A DNA stretch of 5,299 nt from NCBI GenBank assembly GCA_036502165.1, contig DASXZC010000576.1:1-5299 (forward strand), given 5' to 3'. The notes under the pieces are model-generated. The model was not told the origin of the DNA, searched no databases, and saw only the letters and a program-made list of their open reading frames with translations. Positions 1-5,157 of the stretch are shown here, in pieces. The DNA comes from F-183 sp036502165 (lineage in GTDB: Bacteria > Acidobacteriota > Terriglobia > Bryobacterales > Bryobacteraceae). The position numbers and the translations under genes are program-made. Numbering within the stretch: position 1 is the first letter of the stretch; the number at the start of each line of letters is the position of its first letter.

Positions 1-1
1 C

Positions 2-112
2 AGGAAATTTCTCGGCGAAACCGCAACCCGCATCATCAACGAGGTCAAGGGCGTCAACCGCGTGGTCTATGACGTGACCTCAAAGCCGCCGGGCACGATC
101 GAGTGGGAGTGA
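2..112 (+). CDS. guaA: GMP synthase (glutamine-hydrolysing), C-terminal end (partial)
   Basis: This is the last 36 codons plus the TGA stop of a gene that begins outside the window. GuaA converts XMP to GMP in the cytoplasm using ATP and glutamine, the last step of GMP synthesis. The reading frame gives a segment containing TRIINEVKGVNRVVYDVTSK and ends in KPPGTIEWE, the strongly conserved end of the GuaA C-terminal dimerisation domain. The end appears intact. The last six codons (acg atc gag tgg gag tga) are repeated exactly at 1801-1818, which fits use of the guaA 3' end as an integration site that leaves the protein unchanged. No clear terminator follows; the sequence turns AT-rich right after the stop. 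The identification is close to certain; only the gene start is missing. Confidence 0.96.
   Translation, partial: RKFLGETATRIINEVKGVNRVVYDVTSKPPGTIEWE
95..112 (+). repeat. Direct repeat copy 1: putative att core at guaA 3' end
   Basis: The 18 bases acgatcgagtgggagtga encode TIEWE and the guaA stop, and recur without mismatch in the same orientation at 1801-1818. Just beyond the core both copies continue with gggga (copy 2 has one extra c first) and then an AT-rich stretch, whereas the sequences before the core differ completely. An 18-bp exact match in 5.3 kb is not expected by chance. Inference: this is the attL or attB-side core of an island integrated at guaA. No integrase gene is present in the window. 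Confidence 0.75.
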
Positions 113-283
113 GGGGAGCTTTAAATTATAAATAATATCGACATTTTATAACGTCCCGTTGGTGATCGAGTCCGGATGGTTCATACGCACCCAGTGGCGT
201 CGATCCCCGTGGCTCGGCCCGGCGGCGCCACAACACATGGCGGCCCAGACCCGGAGCCTAGGGAGTCGCCTTTGGATGCTGCT

Positions 284-303
284 CTGCTCGCTACTGCTCG
301 CTA
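284..303 (+). repeat. Tandem 10-bp duplication (CTGCTCGCTA x2)
   Basis: The decamer CTGCTCGCTA occurs twice back to back in the short non-coding stretch between guaA and the stop codon of the leftward reductase gene. It could be a slippage duplication. No function can be assigned. The rest of 113-307 shows an AT-rich start (about 120-160) and nothing else recognisable. Confidence 0.6.
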
Positions 304-307
304 GTGA

Positions 308-970
308 TCAATAGACCGGGGGTGGAGGAATGGGGCGGCCCTCATGGACGGCTGCCACCACGGCGGCGGCGTCCGCCGGCCGATATTCCTCGCCATAGAC
401 GGCACCTTTGCGACGGGGCGCCTCCATGACTTGGCATTCCTTGACGCCTCCGAGATCGACCGGCGCGTAGCCAGCATCCGCAATGAGACTAGCAACGATG
501 CGCTTGGCCGCCGGGTCATCGCCACAAATCCACTGCACCACCTTCTCGTCTTTCGGCCGCTCGGCTGCCTTTGCCTGAAAGCCAGCCGTCAGCGTGTTGA
601 AGGACTTGGTATAGACAGCGCCATTGAAACGCGCCGCGTTGAATTCGGCTGCGGTCTGATCTTTCGGCGGCAGGGCGACCGATCCGAACTGGTTCGTGGT
701 GCCAATGACGATCTTGCCGTCGAACGGGCTCGTTTGACGAAGCACCTCGGGGATCGTGTCCCACGGAACCGAAAATACCACGAGCTCGCAGTCGTGTACT
801 GCGTCCTCGGGTGTTCCTGCCGAGGCCGCGGCGCCAAGGTCTCGCGCAAAGGCCTCGAGTTCGGCGAAGTCGCGCGAAAAGCTGAGCACGACCTGATGTT
901 TGCCACTGGCCACGAAACGGCGTGCGCAATTCCCGCCGATGTTGCCCGCTCCAACTATGCCGATGCGCAT
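308..970 (-). CDS. NADPH-dependent F420 reductase-like NAD(P)-binding protein
   Basis: The 220-residue product belongs to the F420-dependent NADP oxidoreductase family (COG2085, PF03807-type Rossmann domain). It starts MRIGIVGAGNIGG, a dinucleotide-binding GxGxxG loop at residues 7-12. The second strand ends SFSR (30-33), where family members hold the NADP 2'-phosphate with Ser/Arg, so NADP(H) is the likely cofactor. VVFSVPWDTIPEVL follows at about 69-82, then a strand-turn with IGTTNQFG, and YTKSFNTL near residue 120, all typical of the family. The length matches. The ATG is preceded by a strong Shine-Dalgarno (GGGAGGAAG, 974-982). It lies 33 bp downstream of the SnoaL-like gene and is probably co-transcribed with it. 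Most rhizobia are not known to make F420, so the true substrate is unknown. The C-terminus carries a run of four prolines (IPPPPVY). Confidence 0.85.
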   Translation of the reverse strand: MRIGIVGAGNIGGNCARRFVASGKHQVVLSFSRDFAELEAFARDLGAAASAGTPEDAVHDCELVVFSVPWDTIPEVLRQTSPFDGKIVIGTTNQFGSVALPPKDQTAAEFNAARFNGAVYTKSFNTLTAGFQAKAAERPKDEKVVQWICGDDPAAKRIVASLIADAGYAPVDLGGVKECQVMEAPRRKGAVYGEEYRPADAAAVVAAVHEGRPIPPPPVY

Positions 971-973
971 GAT

Positions 974-982
974 CTTCCTCCC
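974..982 (-). promoter_or_regulatory. Ribosome binding site of the F420-reductase-like gene
   Basis: On the minus strand GGGAGGAAG precedes the ATG at 970, with GGAGG six bases upstream of it. It supports this start and suggests efficient independent initiation in the short 33-bp gap after the upstream gene. Confidence 0.75.
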
Positions 983-1003
983 TCAGTCATCGTTGCATGT
1001 CCC

Positions 1004-1486
1004 TCAGCTTGGCCACCTGCGACGATCTGTTCCAGTCTTGATCGGCTCCGGTTCCCAGTTGTGAGGATAGGGAAGCCCGCGTTCCCAAAGATAGAAAGCG
1101 AGATCGAGGGAGTTGTCGGCCACGTCGATCCGCACGATCTTGCTATTCCGAATTGTCAATAGCAACGTTTCGACGGACGTTCCTTCGCGGCCAGTAGGCG
1201 CAACTCCCAGGAACTCAGCCGAATGTTTCCAATGCAAGTTGAAGGTGACGAAGCCTCGTCCGTCGCCGTTTGAATCGAGGGCGAGATGTTCATCGATGAG
1301 ATCGATGCGATAGGCGAGCGTGCTGGCGAACGCGTTCGCCCACGTTTTGAGCGGCTTCAGGCCCTCGAATCCCAATTGCGCGGGGCTGTTGGTGAGGACA
1401 TCCGGAGCGACAATCGCGTCCCAGCGGTCAACCTCAGCACGCTGGAACGCGTCGTACAATTCATAAGTCAGCGACGAATTCGGCAT
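1004..1486 (-). CDS. SnoaL-like ester cyclase / NTF2-fold protein
   Basis: The 160-residue product resembles the SnoaL-like polyketide cyclase / ester cyclase family (PF07366 type), a cytoplasmic cone-shaped alpha+beta fold with a hydrophobic pocket. Visible signs are an N-terminal helix (SLTYELYDAFQRAEVDRWDAI), the strand WKHSAEFLGVAPTGRE at about 86-101, which matches the family pattern H-x-G-F/L-G-v-x-PTG, and the final strands KIVRIDVADNSLDLAFYL. The frame stays open to an ATG at 1666, but the extra residues resemble nothing. The ATG at 1486 has AAAGGA six bases upstream and gives normal family length, so it was chosen; the ATG at 1501 has no such site. An acidic loop DSNGDG (71-76) resembles a calcium loop, with uncertain meaning. 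It is first in a leftward pair with the F420-reductase-like gene. Substrate unknown; fold assignment fairly secure. Confidence 0.8.
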   Translation of the reverse strand: MPNSSLTYELYDAFQRAEVDRWDAIVAPDVLTNSPAQLGFEGLKPLKTWANAFASTLAYRIDLIDEHLALDSNGDGRGFVTFNLHWKHSAEFLGVAPTGREGTSVETLLLTIRNSKIVRIDVADNSLDLAFYLWERGLPYPHNWEPEPIKTGTDRRRWPS

Positions 1487-1492
1487 CACGTA

Positions 1493-1498
1493 TCCTTT
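1493..1498 (-). promoter_or_regulatory. Ribosome binding site deciding the SnoaL-like start
   Basis: Minus-strand AAAGGA sits six bases before the ATG at 1486. The in-frame ATGs at 1501 and 1666 lack a comparable site, so translation most likely starts at MPNSSLTYEL. Confidence 0.65.
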
Positions 1499-1684
1499 CA
1501 TGCGCAAATCGCGCCGCTCTCGACGAATCCGCGTTGATACGCTTTGACTACCATGGTCGATCTTCCGATCGAAATCGCGCCGTCCGCAAGGCGCAACCTT
1601 TTCCCTCGATACCCATTTGGTTAACAACGTGGCTTCGGGTGACGTGTTCCTCTCCGTGATGTTCAACGGCTTGAGCAGCCTCGT

Positions 1685-1711
1685 TGACCGGTCTTTTGGA
1701 ACTGCCGGTCA
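1685..1711. promoter_or_regulatory. Inverted repeat TGACCGG-N13-CCGGTCA, possible operator
   Basis: TGACCGG at 1685-1691 is the exact reverse complement of CCGGTCA at 1705-1711, with a 13-bp spacer. The arms are about two helical turns apart, as for a dimeric repressor. It lies in the divergent promoter region, so it could control either unit, but no regulator gene is nearby and a 7-bp arm can arise by chance. Confidence 0.3.
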
Positions 1712-1800
1712 GTCGGTGGTCGGAACAGGAAAATCGGCCGAAACCGAGCACATTCCAAAACGCCGAAATTTCCCTTTGAATTCACGAGCCATCGCTCAGA

Positions 1801-1818
1801 ACGATCGAGTGGGAGTGA
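1801..1818 (+). repeat. Direct repeat copy 2: displaced guaA 3' end, putative att core
   Basis: Exact copy of 95-112 (acgatcgagtgggagtga) in the same orientation, 1706 bp downstream. The bases before it do not match guaA, so this is not a gene duplication; it is only the terminal six codons. It is followed by cgggg and an AT-rich segment, partly like the sequence after guaA. This fits the far-side att site of an integrated element, with the original guaA downstream flank possibly starting here. Confidence 0.75.
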
Positions 1819-1869
1819 CGGGGAATAAATGGTAGAATAATTATTTCGCGCCACTTCCACCAAGGAGAC

Positions 1870-1874
1870 GAGGA
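1870..1874 (+). promoter_or_regulatory. Ribosome binding site candidate of the MDR gene
   Basis: GAGGA lies 10 bases before the ATG at 1885. A better match, AAGGAG at 1862-1867, is 17 bases away, which is too far for ordinary initiation. The start is still supported by the family-typical opening MKAIVV. Confidence 0.5.
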
Positions 1875-1884
1875 TAAAATTATC

Positions 1885-2802
1885 ATGAAGGCAATCGTTG
1901 TGACGGATCGGGCTGCGGGAACAGCCGGGATGAAGCTGGTGGAGCGGCCCGAGCCGCAGGCAGCGATAAACGACGTCGTCGTTCAGGTTCATGCGTCGGG
2001 ATTCGTCCCGACCGAGCTGGAGTGGCCCTCGACCTGGACCGATCGCCTCGACCGTGATCGAACACCGTCGATCCTCGGGCACGAGCTAGCCGGAGTGGTC
2101 ACCGCTCTCGGCTATGGCACGACGGGACTGTCGCTAGGCCAACGGGTGTTTGGCCTTGCGGACTGGTATCGCGATGGCACCCTGGCGGAGTATGTGGCGA
2201 TCGAGGCACGCAACCTTGCGCCGCTGCCGGGCGACGTCCACTTCACGGTGGGCGCGAGCCTGCCGATCTCGGGCCTCACCGCGTGGCAGGGACTGTTCCA
2301 GCACGGCCGCCTTCAGGCGGGGCAAAGCGTACTCGTGCACGGCGCGGCTGGCGCAGTCGGTTCAATGGTGACGCAGCTCGCACGTGAGGCTGGCGCCTAC
2401 GTCATCGGCACCGGACGCGCCGCCGACCGTCAGACGGTGCTCGACTTCGGCGCGCAGCAGTTCGTCGACCTCGAGAACGACGCCCTGGAAGACGTCGGCG
2501 GAGTCGATCTGGTGTTCGATCTCATCGGTGGCGACATCGGGAAGCGATCCGCAGGCCTGGTTCGAGCCGGAGGAACGCTGGTGTCCATCGTCGGCCCGTC
2601 CGAGGCACGGCCCGCCGATGGCCTCGCGGTCGACTTCGTTGTCGAGTCCGATCGGGTCCAATTGAGCGAGATCGTCCAGCGGGTACGGGACGGACGACTG
2701 CGGAGGAACATCGGCAACGTCTCGACGCTCGACGATGCCGTCGCTGCCTTAAACCCGACCGAGCGACGCAAGGGAAAGACGATCATCCGCGTTCGTCCGT
2801 GA
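1885..2802 (+). CDS. Zinc-less MDR-family NADP-dependent oxidoreductase (quinone oxidoreductase-like)
   Basis: The 305-residue product is a medium-chain dehydrogenase/reductase. An N-terminal GroES-like domain (about 1-120) starts MKAIVV and contains ILGHELAGVV (63-72) and the VFGLADWYRDGTLAEYV strand-turn (88-104). The Rossmann domain follows, with its nucleotide loop HGAAGAVGSMVTQLA (152-165), then GTGRAADR (175-182), whose Arg suggests NADPH. VDLVFDLIGG (207-216) and a C-terminal KGKTIIRVRP complete the family pattern. The cysteine and histidine zinc ligands of alcohol dehydrogenases are absent (HASGFVPTELEW stands where GxCGxDxH would be), so it should act like a quinone or enone reductase rather than a zinc ADH. 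Full length for this class. It is transcribed alone, rightward, just past the second att copy. Substrate unknown. Confidence 0.88.
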   Translation: MKAIVVTDRAAGTAGMKLVERPEPQAAINDVVVQVHASGFVPTELEWPSTWTDRLDRDRTPSILGHELAGVVTALGYGTTGLSLGQRVFGLADWYRDGTLAEYVAIEARNLAPLPGDVHFTVGASLPISGLTAWQGLFQHGRLQAGQSVLVHGAAGAVGSMVTQLAREAGAYVIGTGRAADRQTVLDFGAQQFVDLENDALEDVGGVDLVFDLIGGDIGKRSAGLVRAGGTLVSIVGPSEARPADGLAVDFVVESDRVQLSEIVQRVRDGRLRRNIGNVSTLDDAVAALNPTERRKGKTIIRVRP

Positions 2803-2814
2803 GGACTTGGGGAG

Positions 2815-2859
2815 GACGGCGAGCGGTTCTGCCTCCTCGCGGATCATCGTCGCTTTTTT
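2815..2859 (+). terminator. Possible rho-independent terminator of the MDR gene
   Basis: Thirteen bases after the MDR stop, GACG-GCGAG (2815-2823) can pair with CTCGC (2836-2840) and, after a 7-base bulge, CGTC (2848-2851). Six Ts follow at 2854-2859. The stem is interrupted and the loop is long, so the call rests mainly on the T-run and position. Confidence 0.35.
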
Positions 2860-2948
2860 GGGCCCACCAACATTTACGATTTACAAACATTCATTTCGGT
2901 TAGTGCCCAAACCAGGTATCTCTCGGTAAGCATCCACAGTTTCACGAT

Positions 2949-3509
2949 CTATCGCCGCTCCAGGAGCCCTCGTCCTTCGAAAATCGCAGGCATCGCCTTC
3001 TCGATCCGGGCAGTCCGCGTCCCAGACTGCTTCGCCCCGGCGAAGTGAAACAGGTATCCCCTTTGCCGACCCGGTGTCAGCGCCTCGAACGCGCGCTTGA
3101 ACCGCGGATCGTTGCGGAACTTCCGCTTCAACTCCGCAGGGATGGGAAACTTTGGGGTCTTCGTCTCGACCTTCATTCCGGCCTTCTCGGCCGCCACGGC
3201 CTCGCGCACGTAGGCCTTAATGATGGCAGCCTTCGTCGCAATCTCCCTGGCGCTGGTGAACATCATCACCCGCGCTGCCTGAACCCGCCCAAGCTGCACC
3301 AGCAGCTTCTTCGGGTCCTTCAGCAGCGCACCTTGAAAGAAGCCCAGCGCGCAATATTCTTTGAAGCCCTGAATGATGACGACGTTTTTTCCATCCATTG
3401 TGTAGCAGGGCTTTCCCCACTTGCATTCCTCTCTTAAGTCAAACCCGGACAAGATCCTTTGCAGCTCGGTAATCTCGGCCCGCCACCGCTCTCGATACGC
3501 CATCTCCAT
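2949..3509 (-). CDS. DUF1801 / YdeI-OmpD-associated family protein
   Basis: The 186-residue protein combines two modules seen together in YdeI-like proteins. The first, about residues 10-115, is a DUF1801 domain recognised by ECKWGKPCY (28-36) and FKEYCALGFFQG (49-60). The second, about 120-183, is an OmdA-type tail with FPIPAELKRKF, LTPGRQRGYLFHFAGAKQSG and TRTARIEKAM. Family names refer to bacteriocin protection or OmpD association, but the biochemical role is not settled; related DUF1801 proteins have been proposed as iron chaperones. No signal peptide or membrane segment is seen, so it is probably cytoplasmic. The start at ATG 3509 is preferred over the upstream TTG at 3530 because CGGAAG lies six bases before it. 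It stands alone; hairpin 1 begins only 33 bp upstream. Confidence 0.82.
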   Translation of the reverse strand: MEMAYRERWRAEITELQRILSGFDLREECKWGKPCYTMDGKNVVIIQGFKEYCALGFFQGALLKDPKKLLVQLGRVQAARVMMFTSAREIATKAAIIKAYVREAVAAEKAGMKVETKTPKFPIPAELKRKFRNDPRFKRAFEALTPGRQRGYLFHFAGAKQSGTRTARIEKAMPAIFEGRGLLERR

Positions 3510-3515
3510 GCTGCA

Positions 3516-3521
3516 CTTCCG
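3516..3521 (-). promoter_or_regulatory. Ribosome binding site deciding the DUF1801 start
   Basis: Minus-strand CGGAAG sits six bases before the ATG at 3509. This favours MEMAYRERW as the N-terminus over the TTG codon seven codons earlier. Confidence 0.6.
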
Positions 3522-3542
3522 TTGTTGCAAGTTGTCGTGAGG

Positions 3543-3621
3543 CTAGTGTGGCGGTTCAGAAGTCCGCATCATTGTTGCCGCGGGTTCGTCATGCGGACTT
3601 CTGAACCAGAAGCCACACTAG
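3543..3621. repeat. Long imperfect palindrome, hairpin 1
   Basis: The left arm CTAGTGTGGC (3543-3552) plus GGTTCAGAAGTCCGCAT (3553-3569) is fully complementary to ATGCGGACTTCTGAACC (3591-3607) plus GCCACACTAG (3612-3621). That gives 27 paired bases, a 21-base loop and one 4-base insertion (agaa, 3608-3611) in the right arm. The outer ends are CTAG. It looks like a mobile palindromic repeat unit or MITE-like element rather than a terminator, since no T-run follows and the stem is unusually long. Confidence 0.85.
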
Positions 3622-3634
3622 AACAATAAGTTTG

Positions 3635-3710
3635 CTAGTGTCCTTTCGATTCCGAAGTTCGCAAACGTGGCTCCGCAAGATGATACGAACTTCGGAATCG
3701 GGACACTTAG
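3635..3710. repeat. Long imperfect palindrome, hairpin 2 (related to hairpin 1)
   Basis: CTAGTGTCC (3635-3643), a ttt insertion, then CGATTCCGAAGTTCG (3647-3661) pair with CGAACTTCGGAATCG (3686-3700) and GGACACTTAG (3701-3710, one extra T). The loop is 24 bases. Arms share the pattern CTAGTGT...G-R-TTC-M-GAAGT-Y-CGCA with hairpin 1, yet at positions where the two units differ both arms of each unit have changed together. It begins 13 bp after hairpin 1, making a two-hairpin block. Confidence 0.85.
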
Positions 3711-3901
3711 AAGCGCGGACCGCCTCATATGCGATGCTGTATCGACGAGGAGCAGGACGTTTGCGTTCCGCTCTTGACCTGCCGGAAACCGACGACGCGA
3801 GCCGGCTGCGTCGAGATTGAGCTTCGATAGGGGCGGGACCGGCGTGACGGAATTTTCCCGGCCGCGCCCACCGGTAACGAGCCCTCGCCGGGCGATTACG
3901 T

Positions 3902-3918
3902 GTCGGCCAGTCGCCGAC
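3902..3918 (-). terminator. Small stem-loop after the NTF2-like gene, weak terminator candidate
   Basis: GTCGGC (3902-3907) and GCCGAC (3913-3918) form a perfect 6-bp stem with a 5-base loop, 14 bases past the stop of the leftward NTF2-like gene. No T-run follows on that strand, so it may only slow polymerase or protect the mRNA end. Confidence 0.25.
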
Positions 3919-3932
3919 GTCGCACTGAACAG

Positions 3933-4334
3933 CTATTTTCCTGCGCCGATATCGGCCATCATCTTGGTATCCCAATAATACGGCCTGACCTCGGTTATGA
4001 GACCGTCGCGGAAGCTCCAGAGCTCGAACACCGTGGTGTCGAAGGGCGTGCCTGAGCGCCGTGAGCGACCTTTCATACGCTGCATGGCGGCAAACTGGTC
4101 GGCATTCTCGTTGCCCAGGATGAACTGCGTGGTGATCTCGATGTCGCTCCAGGTCGCCGATATTTTTCGCGCCAGCGCCTCGCAGCCTCTCAGTCCCCGA
4201 TAGACGCCACCGTAAGGCAGCGCGTCCGCTTCCTCGACCAGGAAATCGGGATGCATCAGCTCCGATTGGATCGTTCCATAATGGAAGGCATGGAAGAACC
4301 TCTCGAGCTTCTGGCGGTTGGTCTCGTTCGACAT
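3933..4334 (-). CDS. SnoaL-like / NTF2-fold protein
   Basis: A 133-residue protein of the SnoaL-like NTF2 superfamily (PF12680 type). It opens with a helix NRQKLERFFHAFHYG, then LMHPDFLVEEADALPYGGVYRGLRGCEAL (about 26-54), the pocket-forming segment with its family GxxRGxxG-like turn. It ends with FELWSFRDGLITEVRPYYWDTKMM (103-126), the typical last two strands and terminal helix. The frame is open back to 4712, but that extension lies wholly inside the SDR gene in another frame; the ATG at 4334 gives normal family length and starts 31 bp after the SDR stop. The ribosome site is weak (AAGGGT about 10 bases upstream), so translation may depend on the SDR gene before it. Family members include isomerases, cyclases, hydrolases and non-enzymatic binders; which one this is cannot be told. 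Confidence 0.82.
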   Translation of the reverse strand: MSNETNRQKLERFFHAFHYGTIQSELMHPDFLVEEADALPYGGVYRGLRGCEALARKISATWSDIEITTQFILGNENADQFAAMQRMKGRSRRSGTPFDTTVFELWSFRDGLITEVRPYYWDTKMMADIGAGK

Positions 4335-4365
4335 AGGTTTGGAGACCCTTGGAAAGATTGCAACG

Positions 4366-5118
4366 TCAAACCTGAGCAAAGCCTCCGTCGACGAAGAGCT
4401 CGGCACCGTTGATGAAGCTGCTATCGTCCGACGCAAGAAAGACGACGAGCCTTGCCACCTCTTCCGGTTTGCCCAAGCGGCCGAGGGGGATGCCTGAGAT
4501 GAAGCCTGCCCGAACGTGCTGCCATTGCTCCTCATTTTCAGCGATCCCACGCAGGCCCGGTGTCTCGGTCGGACCAGGGCTGATCGCATTGACCCGAATT
4601 CGCCGATCTTTGAGATCGAGAATCCAGTTTCGCGCGAAACTTCGGACCGCAGCCTTGGTGGCGCTATAGACGCTGAAGGCCGCTGTTCCCATCGAAGCCG
4701 TTGTTGAAGCATTCAGGATGACAGAGCTGCCGTCGCGCAATAACGGCAGCGCTTTTTGCGCGGTAAATAGGACAGCCTTCACGTTCGTGGCGAATGTCTT
4801 GTCAAAGTGCTCTTCGGTAATCGACTCCAAGGGCATGGGCTCGCCAATCCCGGCATTCGCGAACAGGATATCGATCTGTCCTTCTTCGGCCCGCACCTTC
4901 GCGTAAAGACCGTCGAGATCGGCCAGATTGGAAACGTCCGCGCGTATGCCGATGATGTTCGGACCCAATTCCTTCACCGCCTTGGCGAGCCGTTCCTCGC
5001 AGCGGCCGGTTATGAATACGCGCGCGCCTTCCGCCGCACATTGCCTGGCGGACGCGCGGCCGATCCCGCTGGTCCCGCCGGTTATGACTGCTATCTTGCC
5101 TTCCAGTTTGCCGGGCAT
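4366..5118 (-). CDS. Classical SDR-family oxidoreductase
   Basis: A full-length 250-residue short-chain dehydrogenase/reductase with all landmarks: cofactor loop TGGTSGIG (13-20), TGR at 37-39 (the Arg points to NADP), ADVS (60-63), NAG (88-90), and the catalytic tetrad Asn112, Ser138, Tyr151 and Lys155 (YSATK). It continues with RVNAISPGPTETP (175-187) and the C-terminal SSFINGAELFVDGGFAQV. It should be an active soluble NAD(P)-dependent alcohol/ketone oxidoreductase of the FabG-like classical group; the substrate is unknown. AGGA lies seven bases before the ATG. It is the first gene of a leftward pair, followed after 31 bp by the NTF2-like gene, and lies 39 bp downstream of a broken SDR fragment, which may once have been in the same transcript. 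Confidence 0.93.
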   Translation of the reverse strand: MPGKLEGKIAVITGGTSGIGRASARQCAAEGARVFITGRCEERLAKAVKELGPNIIGIRADVSNLADLDGLYAKVRAEEGQIDILFANAGIGEPMPLESITEEHFDKTFATNVKAVLFTAQKALPLLRDGSSVILNASTTASMGTAAFSVYSATKAAVRSFARNWILDLKDRRIRVNAISPGPTETPGLRGIAENEEQWQHVRAGFISGIPLGRLGKPEEVARLVVFLASDDSSFINGAELFVDGGFAQV

Positions 5119-5157
5119 TGTCGCGTCCTGCGGTTTCTTTGTGCCATTCGCGCGCGT

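Larger units (their letters stand above)
1487..1884. other. Divergent intergenic region with att copy and inverted repeat
   Basis: This 398-bp stretch separates the leftward SnoaL-like gene from the rightward MDR gene and must hold the promoters for both. Open frames crossing it give no recognisable protein. It contains a 7-bp inverted repeat (1685-1711), the second copy of the guaA 3' end (1801-1818) and an AT-rich segment (about 1823-1848) just after it. I could not assign -35/-10 boxes with confidence on either strand. Confidence 0.6.
3510..3932. other. Non-coding region with two long hairpins
   Basis: No supported gene lies in these 423 bp between two leftward genes. Open frames on both strands run through it, but their translations are arginine-rich, match nothing recognisable and cross the palindromes. 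The left half (3543-3710) is filled by two related hairpins. The right half (3711-3932) is GC-rich with a small stem at 3902-3918 and nothing else I can name. The promoter of the DUF1801 gene must lie in or next to the hairpins. Confidence 0.65.

Noticed and set aside
344..1162. Rightward 272-codon open frame opposite the F420-reductase-like gene
   Set aside because: The opposite strand holds two recognisable family proteins with good ribosome sites; this translation resembles nothing and is a shadow produced by GC-rich codon use.
1487..1666. N-terminal extension of the SnoaL-like gene to an ATG at 1666
   Set aside because: The 60 extra residues are charged and match no family; the ATG at 1486 has AAAGGA at correct spacing and gives the normal length.
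1885..2802. Zinc-dependent alcohol dehydrogenase
   Set aside because: The GHE motif is present, but the catalytic Cys and structural four-Cys lobe are absent, so it belongs to the zinc-less quinone-oxidoreductase-like branch.
3543..3621. Hairpin 1 as a rho-independent terminator
   Set aside because: The stem is far longer than usual, the loop is 21 bases and no T-run follows on either strand.
3543..3710. CRISPR array or riboswitch reading of the hairpin block
   Set aside because: Only two units, which are palindromes rather than short repeats with regular spacers, and no riboswitch consensus is seen.
3632..3820. Rightward 62-codon open frame starting in hairpin 2
   Set aside because: Starts inside a repeat, with no ribosome site or recognisable protein; most likely chance.
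3589..3975. Leftward 128-codon open frame across the hairpins
   Set aside because: Arginine-rich, no family likeness, crosses both palindromes and overlaps the end of the NTF2-like gene.
4335..4712. N-terminal extension of the NTF2-like gene to 4712
   Set aside because: It would lie entirely inside the intact SDR gene in another frame; family similarity begins only at MSNETNRQ.
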